From assembly GCA_918026815.1 (NCBI GenBank), contig CAKJVC010000123.1, positions 124,001-188,000 of the forward strand: a DNA stretch of 64,000 nt, read 5' to 3'. The DNA comes from Chalara sp. BL73. Lineage: Eukaryota > Ascomycota > Leotiomycetes > Helotiales. This document shows, in pieces, positions 46,040-56,740 of this stretch; position 1 is the stretch's first letter, and the number at the start of each line of letters is the position of its first letter. The notes beneath the pieces were generated by a model. That model ran no database searches and was not told the DNA's origin. It saw nothing but the letters and a program-made list of their open reading frames with translations. A program made the translations under genes and the position numbers.

Positions 46040-46407
46040 ATGGTCGAAGAACTGATTGACGCCCGGTACATGGTAGTGCAAAGTGTACTCGAGGATCAGC
46101 TTGAGGCATGGTTTGGCGCAGAAAACTTCAAGATCATTGTAGGGCTCACAGAATAAGTTGCATTCTTTTGTTTAATAATAGATGGCAGGAGCCGCCAGAC
46201 GACTATGCTAAATGGAAGGTCGAGATACCACGGAAACTGGAGCATGTAAGTACTTTTCGAACGCCACTAGTGAATTAACTTGACGAGCAAATGGGTTAGA
46301 ACCAAAAGGTAGAGCTTCATCGACGCTTTATCAACTATCGCAGACGTGGAAAGAAGCATGCCAATACAGAAAGCTCAGTGACGAGGGATGAGAAAAGGGA
46401 AGCGTAG
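46040..46407 (+). CDS. Small 87-residue protein of unknown function
   Basis: Three exons, 46040-46138, 46189-46245 and 46300-46407, 88 codons, all junctions in phase 0. The protein is helical, acidic at first (MVEELIDARYMVVQSVLEDQ) and very basic at the end (HRRFINYRRRGKKHAN). Donors are GTAGGG and GTAAGT, acceptors GGCAG and GTTAG; introns are 50 and 54 bases. Without splicing each frame closes quickly. No signal peptide. I do not recognise the family. Support is splice logic and protein-like composition only. Confidence 0.45.
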
Positions 46408-46731
46408 CTGAGTTGTAGCTGAGTTATGATCTAGTGGAAGGGGTTCAAGATCATACTTGAAATGACAAGTAATAAAAATATGTCCATTGACTATAAAAAT
46501 CAATCTTGAAGGCGTCTGATCGCTATTAGAGTATTATTGTAATGTATTTGTTTCACTCGACGGCGTCATTTTGCCCAGGCACTCTCTGGGAACGCCTTGC
46601 AGCGGCTTTAGATTGGGGGCTAAGCCATCAAATCATCTTTGTGACATGCGCACTCATCAACTATTTATCGTTCCCTCACGTTTGTCAGTTTATCAGAAAC
46701 AACTCTCAGCGCAAGCTATTCCTTCTCTATT
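46408..46731. other. Intergenic before the CorA-like gene
   Basis: 324 bases, no accepted frame; should contain the CorA-like gene promoter. Confidence 0.3.
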
Positions 46732-48773
46732 ATGGCGGTCGAAGCACCCAAAAGTTTTGCCGACTGGGAAATATACCCCTGTAATCTCCCGTTCTCAGCC
46801 TTGGAAACAGATACAGCTTGTTGTCACGAAAAACTCAGTAAAGATGCGCAAAGATTATTCATACCGAATGAGGAAGAAAGTGAATTGCAGATCCTCCAGC
46901 TGGATAAGACATCTCAAGAAGGTTTGTAATATTCCGGCACGAACCGCGACTTATTCTATCTGCTGACGTACTATGCCTCGCCTTACCAGTGGGGGCCGGC
47001 AATCCACAGCAGGTGACGATTGGATCACCAGAGCAGCTTTTATCGTGTCTAGGAAGGCCAGCAAACACCATGTTTTTGTATGTTGTGTTTCGGTCACAAA
47101 TGTATATCATCATCGCTCATTTCAACCCTAGCCAAGTCGCCCAAGAACATTCTTGGAGCCAGCTACTAATAACCGAAGAACTCTTCCGAAAGCTTTTGAC
47201 CGTTTTGAACGTGCATCCAGGCTTCCTGGACGTGGTACATGTATTTGGCGAGAAAATAACGGCATTTGAGGAAAGCTTCACGGCATTCTTCACGAGGCTA
47301 TCCCCGGAGCCATCAAGCTGTCGATGGTGTGATTATGGTGCCATTTATGCCAAGCTCAGACGTAAGGGCGTTGCTAATTTTTGCAGAGGTTGCATATAAT
47401 GTAAAATATGTCGCCCGACACGGGCGAAACACTCCTCTGAAGGACCCATTCTCAATCCGAGAAACTGGAGTGTATCATAAACTTCAGACAGGCTCAGCCA
47501 AATGCACTTGGATTCTGCTCAATCCATCAGAGACTTTAAGTGAGCGCCTAGCTAAAGCTTCTATAGAGCCTGAGGCCTCTGAACTACTTGGGCAATTTCG
47601 GTGGCACGCACTCATCTTGCTTTGTCTTTCCGAAAGTTGGCGTGACTACGTGAATCACCTGGAGGAAAACTTATCTAATCTGGTATGTGGAAGATATCAT
47701 ACTTTAACATGGCTGACTTGTGAAGATCGACCGTGGCTTTTCCTCAAATCTTCAGAAGCCTTGCCGAGATGGGAAAATCACAGTGGACTTTAGAGATATA
47801 CGCAGTCTGCAAATAATGACAGATAAGTTGAAACGGCTCATACACTTGCTCAATCTAAATAGGAATCTATGTGAGCATTTAAACGTGTTTTTTGGTCGTG
47901 TGAAGTCTCTTTCGCCACCACAGATAGCAGGATCATTTTGCCAGTACGAGATCATGACAGAGAATTATATTTTTCAAAATGAGACTCATATCTCGCGGCT
48001 TGAATCTATTGTTAGCAGAGCGCAAGGGGTTGGATCCTTAGTGAGTCTCGTTTTCAATTCGCGGCAGCTAAGCACAGAACTATTTGGGAAAAGCATTGTG
48101 TGTATAGGAGCTTTGTCCTAGGAGTACCTCGTCTATTGACTTAATCAGGCTTTTACATCCCAAGAGTAGTGCTTGGAATTCCTGGCAAGATATGACAAAT
48201 TAAAGCCCAAAAGTTTTGACTGTTTGCAAGCTGGATCACAATAGCAAACATAGGTACAAACGCTCAACACTGCAACCCGAATCTTCGAGATGATTCTATC
48301 CTACAAATCTCGTTCTTGTTCAAAGCCTTAACGGGCGTGCTGATATAATCTATCTAGATTGAGCATATACTAGACCTACGGACTGCTGAACAAGGCGCGG
48401 AGGAGAATAGTCTCGTTAGACAGCTTACTTTACAATCTACTCAGGACACCGGGGCAATGCGAACTATTGCATTGATATCTGCTATTTTTCTGCCTGCGAC
48501 TTTCTTGGCAGTAAGTCATCCAACGCCGAGTAATTCTCCGAGGGAGTCATTCCTACACACGCTAATATTCCACAATAGACTTTCTTCGGGTCCAATTTTT
48601 TCGGGTTCGAGGATACCAAAGATGGACACAGTCTCACCGTAGCGTCAAATATCTGGATCTATGTTGTAACAGCACTGGCTTTTTCTGCAATCACTGTGGC
48701 AGTTTGGTGTTGGTGGAGTTCACGAAGCTGGCCTGAGTCGGACAAAGGGAATGATGCTGAGTACATGGCCTAG
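46732..48773 (+). CDS. CorA-like membrane protein (fungal accessory type)
   Basis: Six exons: 46732-46921, 46990-47337, 47387-47682, 47726-48040, 48358-48510 and 48579-48773, 499 codons (498 residues). The long N-terminal part contains YNVKYVARHGRN and HHKLQ-like blocks seen in fungal CorA-like proteins. Coiled helices follow (RLESIVSRAQGVGSL, then LVRQLTLQSTQDTGAM). Two C-terminal membrane helices flank ATFFGSNFF, where Mg2+ channels have GMN; here it is GSN. Transport is therefore not assured. Such proteins are common beside fungal HET and NLR genes. Intron 4 is 317 bases, unusually long. The stop lies 49 bases from that of the kinase on the other strand. Confidence 0.8.
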
Positions 48774-48822
48774 AATCCGGACAGCATATGAACTGTTCCG
48801 ATAAAGGCTTGAATTAACGTGA

Positions 48823-51797
48823 CTATGTATGACCTACTGGCAAGGTAGTAACTATGCTCCCCCGATGACTAACTGTGCCTCTCCGAGGCCCATTTGAGTC
48901 TTGAGATTGAGCTGTTTCTTGAGATCCTACCGTATTTCTTCGTGTCATGATCGTGTCATTGGGGGGTTCAACCGTCCAACGTGATGTCTCAGGGAAGTAT
49001 TCATCTTGTAATTCAATAAGATTTCGCCAAAAGCACCTTACATCTATTCAATGGCTCTGTTAGCAGAGAAAATATTAGATGTTATAAAAAATGGCACGTA
49101 CCATTCTCATTTTCGAAGTCGAGTCTTACTTCATCATACTTCTCGTATTTTCGTAGATCCAAAATTAAGGGAATGCCCTTCGTAATATCGATAGAATGAG
49201 TCTCTGCGACAGCTAATCGAGCCACAGTCGGAGGCAGGTCTTTTTTTGTCAGTCCCTTTGCGTTCGGAGCAAATTGACCCGTAACTGCATTAGGTGATTA
49301 ACTAAAAAGAAACGCTGTTTTTATGCTTGACTTACCATTGACGACATGGAGCGTTTCCCCTGCAAGTATTGCGATCCTTATGTCACGACCTGCTATGGAG
49401 TCGGGCTTTTCCTGGGTCCACATTTGAAGATGAGCTCGTTCCCCTCTAACAATCTGCTCCTTTTCTTTGGACTTCTTCTTCCAGGAGAGGATGGAAGTTG
49501 AAGAAGATTTGTGATAATCCCGTAGCCAGAATTGCGTAAGCGTCAAGCTCATACTAAGAAGCATAGTAAGATGATTAGGCTCATTCGGTTTCAGAATGAC
49601 TAACTCACCCTTTATAGACATGTTCACCTGTCATTATACCCTGGAAACGGAGCGCATCTGTCTTAGAGTTAGTAGTTCCCGGTCATATTGAGGACAATAA
49701 TCAGAACAAGAACCGACCAGAGAGACGACGGAATGTGTAGACCAAATATTGTTGCGATTTCATCAATCCCACCGCATTCCCTTTCGTATTATCAAGATAA
49801 ACTGGCTTAACTCCTGTAGATGGAATCTTTTGCTTGCGCCCGACTACATTCGTAAGTACAAATGAATTGGGATCCCCCGCTATTAACTTACCATCGAATT
49901 CTGACTCTCTTACGAGAGATGGACCGTGCTCGTCAAAGGTGTATTCAAATCGTGAGATTTCGATCCACTCATTGTCAGTACTAGGATAGAGCCAAAGTGC
50001 ACACCTCCTCTTTTCTTCCGCAAAATGGGCGATACTATTGTGTCGAATCAGCTTTCCATGTCTAGTCAAGATCCCACGCTTGTTACCTACAATCTGTTTT
50101 TCAGAGGTGCTGGCCGCGAAGGATTAGCGATTTCCGTCTCTAGCCATTTATTTACTTTATAAATTTCAGTCCTATCATCAACATTCTGCGCAACATAATG
50201 GTCAGCTCGCTGGGAAAATTCACGAAGCTCGTGGGCGGCGTCTTCGGCTTTGGGCCTTCTTGCTTTAGATTTGTAAAGCATTTTCTCGATCATCTTAAAA
50301 AGCGCTTCCTGGAAGAAGAACTCCTGCCAAGGATGGAGGCTCGTATGTGGGTTTCTACTCTCTTCCGCCACTACCTCAAGTAGTCGCGAGTGCTCCTTAG
50401 CGACAGATGTTTTCATATCATATGTCTCGTAATGGTAAAATCTCCGCGAGCGGGTTCGCTGCCCTCCTGCTGCATCATCTAATCTGTTCTGCCTGTATTG
50501 GGCTACTCCTGACTCCTTTTCAATATCGAAACAAGCGATCTCAGATATTATTGCTCCTAGGGAGTACACATCATCTTTCTGGCAAGCCGCGTCACTTGGT
50601 GGAGAAGAATAATTGTTGATACCCTCATGAATTGAGCTTTCGGTGAGCCTTGAGCCTGTTGTTGTCGGCCATGATCTGTCATAGCTTGCTAATCCAAAAT
50701 CCGCGATCTTCATAACGCCTTTGACAATCAAAACATTGGCTGGCTTAAGATCGCGATGGATCATCATACCATTATTCTGTTCATCGCCTTCTACTAATAT
50801 GCCATGCAAGTAAGCCAGTCCGCTTGCCAAGCCTTGGACTTGTTTCCACAGCTCTTGCGTCGTGAAGCCTGGTCCATCGCCAGCTAGAAGTTTATAAAGA
50901 GTGCTCTCCGCGAGTTCGAATAGAATAAAAAAGTAGTCTCTACCATGCTCAAAGGCAGCCAGCGCCGGCATCAGATGAGGATGTTGGAATTGATTCGACT
51001 TTAGTTGCTGAAGAACAAATTCTTTTACAGGTTCGCTTTCGGTAGGGAGTTGCTTGAATATTTTTCTGGCAAATCGATTCGTCTATTGGTGCAAGAGGTC
51101 AGCTAACTGCTCGCGGGATGTGACATAGACCTAGGCTGACCTGAAGGAATTTCAAACTATCGTCCACATACTCAGAACGAACGTTGAAGGGATAGACTTC
51201 CCCAAAACCGCCTTTCCCAGCGGGATGCTGGTCTTCGATGATTGGCAGAGTCTCTTTTTCATTGACAATGGTTATTTCATTCCTTTTGGCGAACTTTCGT
51301 ACACGAAACTGATACTGCGTGCGCAGGATCTCATTGCGGATGTTTGTTGCTTGAAGCAAGTCCAGTACATTGCACTGTTCAAGAAACACTAGCTGTTGGT
51401 CGGACAAATAGCCTTTGTCAAGAGATAGTTCGTTTTGACGGAAGATAGAAATAAGGCCAGGGCATCTGAGATAGATGAGCAGCGCGTATATAGTTGCAAA
51501 GCCTCCAAGAAGCTCTCCCTCGTTCCAGCGACTCTCGCGATTAGCGATGCCGCCTTGGAGACCTGCTTGCTTCCGACACTTCAAACATTTACAAAGAAAG
51601 ACTTTCTTGCCCCGGGATTCCTCCTTTAGAAAATTGATAATATCGCTATAGGGATAGTAGGGATTTGGGCCCCGGGGTAGGTGTAGTGAGCGTGGAGTCT
51701 GCTCGTATTGCATGAGAATGTCGCGAGCCTGTTCACAGACAGGGTAGGCAGGATTGTCCGGGCCAGAATCCCTGCGACTCATCGTACGGCGCAGCAA
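48823..51797 (-). CDS. Protein kinase with Cys-motif N-terminal extension and C-terminal unknown domain
   Basis: Seven exons: 51797-51141, 51082-50091, 50034-49718, 49657-49609, 49553-49336, 49284-49102 and 49043-48823, 879 codons (878 residues). Residues 1-190 form a helical extension with FLCKCLKCRK (Cys 69, 71 and 74). The kinase domain follows: GKGGFGEVYPF (194-204), candidate Lys 226 in FARKIF, HRDLKPAN (328-335) and DFG (347-349), so it looks active. The C-terminal 340 residues include ALWLYPSTDNEWIEISRFEY, FWLRDYHKSSS and a Ser/Thr-rich tail, with no domain I can name. Family memory places it among ascomycete-specific kinases. An alternative start at Met 6 exists. Confidence 0.85.
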
Positions 51798-52850
51798 GTA
51801 GTATTTGGCGTCTTAACAACATGAACAGAAAGTAGAGACAGTTTTGCTGCATAAGGAATTATGATCGTGGACTGTGCGAAGGTGAAAATGAATTGGGTAA
51901 GAATAGCTTGTTCAGCGGAGGCATGGAACAGGAACACAGCCAGCAGTGTTTATTTTTGTATGAGGCTCGAGTCCCTGCAGCTGTCAGCCACGATATCGGT
52001 GATCAGGGAAGAGCGGTGGGTGGGTGCGGCCCGGGCACGTGCGTGGGATGATAAATCAAAGCTCCCCCTCAGGAACAAATAAGAGGTCGGTGGAGGTCCA
52101 GCTCAGTACTGTAGGACCTCCACCCCATCTAACGTCTCAAAATAAGCGGCACCACAAATGGTCTTGGCACACATTCCCCGCCTATTTTTAATATCAGAAA
52201 ATATGCTCTTAAACTGTCACGCGGGCACTTCTGTAGAACCAATACAGTACAGTACTCTGTTGACTAGCAGATCAAGCAAGAAGGAAACTCTAATCAAATG
52301 TTGGGGTTCAGGACGTCACATGATCAAACGACCAGAGCCATGGTGTTGGGAAGACGAAATTGATAGAGGGTTGGAGGTGCTTGTATTGTATGATATCTAC
52401 ATTGTAGACCTCGGCCTATTACGTAAGCCGGTTCCTGACACTTTATTTCTAGCGGAAAACAATAAAAATCAGTTTTCCGATTTCGGTTCTGTGTTTCTTT
52501 CGCTAACTTTTAGAAAAGCGCATTACCACCAGCAGACTTACCGCATTTTTAGCTTGAAAAACATTTTAATATGCTAAATGCAGTGTTTTAGGGATTAAAA
52601 CTGAAAGCTATATAGGATCCTTGCACAACAAACGTGTATTATAAATGAGCCTTTAGCTTTCAACTGATAAACTGCAAGGCTACGTCGAGCTCCTCTCCTG
52701 CAGCCCCAAGTCTCCCAGAATGAATGGCTGTGTTAAGAAACGGGTTTCTCCGCCGAATCAGCCACAGAGACTATGGCTTTCTTTGTGATCATGAGGTGTT
52801 GGCGTGGCGTTAACAGTATTCAGCTCTAAAAAAGCAGACCCATTCTTCCA
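51798..52850. promoter_or_regulatory. Divergent intergenic region, kinase / HET gene
   Basis: About 1.05 kb between divergent genes. A 139-codon plus-strand frame (52158-52577) has no recognisable content or splice extension and is not called. 52430-52600 is A+T-rich. Confidence 0.4.
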
Positions 52851-55061
52851 ATGTTGCGAGGTTTTGCAAGGTGGGAACAGATTATCCACCTAGTCAAAGC
52901 GGTAGCAGCAGTTGTAGCACCGCCAAATAGAATGCCTCAATTCAAGTACGGAGCTTTGGAAGCTCCTGACAAGCAGATCCGTCTCATTCAGCTCCTGCCT
53001 CGTCGTCATGTAGGTGCTAAGACCTTGGAAGATGAGGAAGCCTCGACGCTATCCCTCGGACCCACTCGTCTGGAACACAGCAATTCTGATTCTGAACCCA
53101 TGGAATGTACTATGCATCACATTTGGCTCAATGATAAGGAGAAGCCAATCCCAGAATTTGTAGCCATGTCGTATACCTGGGGCAAGCCCACACGTACCAA
53201 GCCCATCATAATCGACGGGGCAACTTTGCTAGTCACTGAAAGTCTAGACATTATGCTCCGACATGTACAGAATGACACGGATATATTAACACTCTGGATC
53301 GATCAATTGTGTATTGACCAAGACAACATCGAGGAAAAGAATGTGCAAGTTCCGCTGATGGAGGAGATATATCCGGCAGCTGTCAAAACTATCGTCTGGC
53401 TAGGACCAGCCGATCAAAACAGCGATGTCATCATGGATTTTTTGACCAGTGTTGGCAAAGAGACGTTCGAATTCGGTTTGATGGACATCCAGCTGGCAGA
53501 TGTCCCAACCTTTTTGGACGAAAGCGAAGAAAACGACCCACTCAATGACATTAAGCGGAAGCTGCACCTGCTGCTTAAAAGAGTTAGCTCAGCCTTTCCA
53601 CTAGAAGAATTAGCTGCTTTGATCGCACGTCCTTGGTTCTACCGAGTATGGGTCGTGCAAGAGGTGGCGCTAGGCCGCGAGGTTGAATTCCGATGTGGAG
53701 AAAAGGTCATAAGCTATGAGCACTTGAGGGCAGCGCTCTTTTTCCATGTTTTTTACAACACGTATATGACCAATGGTCTTCAGGTATCGTCGATTTCTGA
53801 GGGGGCTGTGGAGTTGCAAACCGCAAAGTTGTTGGAGGATCTCAATTCGATTGATACAGCACCCATATTTTCTATGTTGCGTGCCCGTCGCAAGCACCAA
53901 ACCAAAACTGGCGACAAGGCCGAGACCCTTTTCACACTGTTAAGGAACAATGGGATTTGCTCGGCGGATTTAAATAGGCTGGAAGCCACTGACCCTAGAG
54001 ATATGATATTCGGATTTTTCGGCCTTGCTAGTGATGTCGATGAATTGGGTATCAAAGTCGACTATGGGAAATCATGCGTAGACTTATTTGCTGAAGTGGG
54101 GCGGGAGTTGATCAAGCAAGGACATGTTGACATTCTAGCCCTGTCACAAGAACCTAAGGTACTGGGCTCGGAAGATGGACGCCGCTTGCCTTCATGGGCA
54201 CCGGACTGGACCGGAATAATCATGAAGCCAAAGGGAGAAGTTTCTGAGTTTAGTAGATCTTTCAGTGTGTCGGGGTCTACTCAGGCTTCTGTCGTTGAGA
54301 AAGCCTGCCCACCGGTTATTCTTGGAGTGCTTGATCTGAAAGGGGCACGGGTCGATTATATTGATAAGGTAGGCTCCGTATTGCCAAAAGACACCAGCAC
54401 AACTCCTGCAGCAGAGCGCCTCCTTTTTCTCCAAGAGATTGAAAATTACTGCCAGTTGTCTGCACAGAGAGGACCGGACATTTACATCAACTCCCAACGC
54501 CAAACAGAGGCGGCATGGCGTGTCCCGATTGGCGATACTGAGTGGAGCGATGGAGCACAGCCTTTCACTTCTCGAGCTACAGCGAAAAGCAGGCAAGGTC
54601 GCGAGCTCGTATTCAGTCTATTTACGATGATTGAACAAGTGCGAAAACAGGAAGACATGTTAACACAAATGATTAACGCGCGGTCGACTGCCGGGAGCCT
54701 GGATATTTCAAACGATCCCGATATTGTTTCAGCGAGGAACGAACTCCTGATTTCTTCGATCCCTTTAAGAGAGATGGTCAAAAATATAGACAATCCTGCT
54801 GCGCTGTCATACATTGCCATGATGGATACTCAAAAGAACCGGCGACCATTTATTTCGTCCAAGGGGTATGTTGGACTTGGACCCGCTGACATGCAAGCCA
54901 AAGATATAATTTGCGTGTTTCTTGGTGCTAAGTTCCCTTATATTCTTAGAAGTCGTAGGGATGGCGGTTTCTTGTTCGTAGGGGAGGCATATTGTGACGG
55001 GATAATGGATGGGGAGTTCATGGACCAGAATCTTGTGATGGAAACATTCAAACTCTTCTAG
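52851..55061 (+). CDS. HET domain (heterokaryon incompatibility) protein
   Basis: A single exon, 737 codons from the first Met (736 residues) or 709 residues from the Met at 52932 (MPQFKYGALEAPDKQIRLIQ), which I prefer because the HET-protein N-terminal strand starts there. HET blocks are FVAMSYTWGKP, LTLWIDQLCIDQDNIEEKNV, EEIYPAAVKTIVWLG and WFYRVWVVQEVAL. Later blocks DPRDMIFGFFGLASD and LPSWAPDW are typical of this class. The C-terminal end (GLGPADMQAKDIICVFLGAK, PYILRSRRDGGFLFVGEAYCD) is the usual HET-protein finish. It is divergent from the kinase and lies in the accessory 46-57 kb block. Confidence 0.94.
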   Translation: MLRGFARWEQIIHLVKAVAAVVAPPNRMPQFKYGALEAPDKQIRLIQLLPRRHVGAKTLEDEEASTLSLGPTRLEHSNSDSEPMECTMHHIWLNDKEKPIPEFVAMSYTWGKPTRTKPIIIDGATLLVTESLDIMLRHVQNDTDILTLWIDQLCIDQDNIEEKNVQVPLMEEIYPAAVKTIVWLGPADQNSDVIMDFLTSVGKETFEFGLMDIQLADVPTFLDESEENDPLNDIKRKLHLLLKRVSSAFPLEELAALIARPWFYRVWVVQEVALGREVEFRCGEKVISYEHLRAALFFHVFYNTYMTNGLQVSSISEGAVELQTAKLLEDLNSIDTAPIFSMLRARRKHQTKTGDKAETLFTLLRNNGICSADLNRLEATDPRDMIFGFFGLASDVDELGIKVDYGKSCVDLFAEVGRELIKQGHVDILALSQEPKVLGSEDGRRLPSWAPDWTGIIMKPKGEVSEFSRSFSVSGSTQASVVEKACPPVILGVLDLKGARVDYIDKVGSVLPKDTSTTPAAERLLFLQEIENYCQLSAQRGPDIYINSQRQTEAAWRVPIGDTEWSDGAQPFTSRATAKSRQGRELVFSLFTMIEQVRKQEDMLTQMINARSTAGSLDISNDPDIVSARNELLISSIPLREMVKNIDNPAALSYIAMMDTQKNRRPFISSKGYVGLGPADMQAKDIICVFLGAKFPYILRSRRDGGFLFVGEAYCDGIMDGEFMDQNLVMETFKLF

Positions 55062-55975
55062 ACCCTGCTTTTGCCTGGCAGCGTGGGCATAGTGATCGAG
55101 GCAAGGAACTTAACAAGGGTATCCAAAATTACTCAATACAACTCTTCCCCACCTGAGCTAACCAAGCATCTTAAGTCAGCAGTAAATGATACCACATAGA
55201 ACTATAAAAGAGCACCACAAATGATCTACGGGCGATATTAACTACCATACAGCATTTATTTAGGTGTTTCCTAACCTTGACCACGAGATCACTTGATGAG
55301 CTTCGATTTAGCCAATACCAGAGACGTCGGCTCTTACAACAACCCGACCTCTAAAGTCATAAGTTTACGCCTTTAAGCTTGCCACAAAGGAACTTTCCAG
55401 AAGTCTATCTTAGCGAATTCCAGTGCCTGGGCTAAACAATATTGATCATTCCGAGCGGCAGTGGGAACAAGCAACCCAACTGGTAAATAGCCTTCCTAAC
55501 TATCACCCAAGCCCTCCACGACCCGCAAAGGCCTCTCTTATCCAGGTCGTTCACAGCTTTCAGCGCGAATGTATATTCGCGTCATCGTCAGGTTTTGGAA
55601 ACCTGTATGTGATCAGACGTCCCAGTGAGCTGCGAGAAGTCTAGCCAAAGTTTCCCTTCGGGTCACGAGATTGCGTATGCAAGACTGATTTGCCCCGAGA
55701 ACCGAATGGCTTTGAAGTAGATACCTATAAATTCACCTGGATTCTACTCTGCGTAGTAGGTAGATTAGGCTACTTGTAATACACAAAAGTTTCCGATTCG
55801 GATTAGCACTAAGCTTAAAATGCTGCAGCTATAGCACAAATTTCAGCTTAGATTTTTATACTTCTTTTGACACACAAGAATGTTTAATAAGTGAACAGAG
55901 GTAAAAAGTGCATCTAGCTAGGCAACGCTTTAGCGCTTAAGATTTCGAGCTTCCGTGCTCCGGGAAACCATCATG
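55062..55975. other. Intergenic 0.9 kb
   Basis: Convergent gap between the HET and 2EXR genes. A 73-codon frame at 55423-55644 is not recognised. Nothing else is seen. Confidence 0.35.
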
Positions 55976-56740
55976 TTACGTCTCCTCATGTAAAATTTCC
56001 CACGTCCTCTTCGGACCTTGCAAGGAGCCACCCGCTACATCCTCTATCTGGCCACGTTCCCTAAAAGCCAACATGCTAAGCTTGGCTTCCGTATCACGAC
56101 CGCGCATGGCGTTCTCAAAGCACTCCCTCGCGGTCTCTGCCTTCTCTTCCCAAAGATAAAGTTCCGCATCTGTCGAAGGGGTCACTAATACGTAATCCTC
56201 GCCCCATACCTCTGGAGTAGCGCCGACGATCACGATAACTTCGTCGAGACGATGCGCAGCGGCGATTCTTTGCTTGATGGGGTTCCCGAAGGATGGCGAG
56301 TAGTTGGCTGCAAATAAGGCAGTTTCTAATGCGAGACGGCGCGCTCCTCCGCCTGATGGATCGAAGGCTCGGATGTCCTCGAGCAGGATCTCTAACATAT
56401 CTGTCCATTTGTCTATGAATGGGAAGATGATATCAAACTCTGGGTTGATGTAGATGATCTGTGACCCGAACGGCTGGAGTTCAAAGGCGATATTGTAGAC
56501 CTTCAGCGCCTCTTCTCGCGATTCTTGGCATACAAGCAGGGCTGGTGGTGGCGGAGACTTGGTCTCCCAGCATATATCACTGCATTCGGTTCCATGCCCG
56601 GTCGGAAGATACTCGATGTTGGCGGGATAGTCATCCGTGCGGATCTCGATCACTCGAGGTGTGAAAGAGAGAACCCATATTTTAAGACGTAGCTCGGCTG
56701 GGAGTTCGCAAAAGTGTGGGAATGATTGTGTGGTGCTCAT
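55976..56740 (-). CDS. 2EXR domain protein
   Basis: A single exon, 255 codons (254 residues). The N-terminal 2EXR motif is clear: FPHFCELPAELRLKIWVLSF, then TPRVIEIR, with ALLVCQESREEALKVY about 60 residues on. 2EXR proteins are an expanded ascomycete family of unknown biochemical role, abundant in accessory regions. The remainder is soluble with an Asp-rich middle. No intron. Start chosen as the Met immediately before the motif (MSTTQSFPHFCELP). Confidence 0.88.
   Translation of the reverse strand: MSTTQSFPHFCELPAELRLKIWVLSFTPRVIEIRTDDYPANIEYLPTGHGTECSDICWETKSPPPPALLVCQESREEALKVYNIAFELQPFGSQIIYINPEFDIIFPFIDKWTDMLEILLEDIRAFDPSGGGARRLALETALFAANYSPSFGNPIKQRIAAAHRLDEVIVIVGATPEVWGEDYVLVTPSTDAELYLWEEKAETARECFENAMRGRDTEAKLSMLAFRERGQIEDVAGGSLQGPKRTWEILHEET

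Noticed and set aside
52158..52577. 139-codon plus-strand frame between the kinase and HET genes
   Set aside because: No recognisable domain, no splice extension and A+T-rich 3' half.
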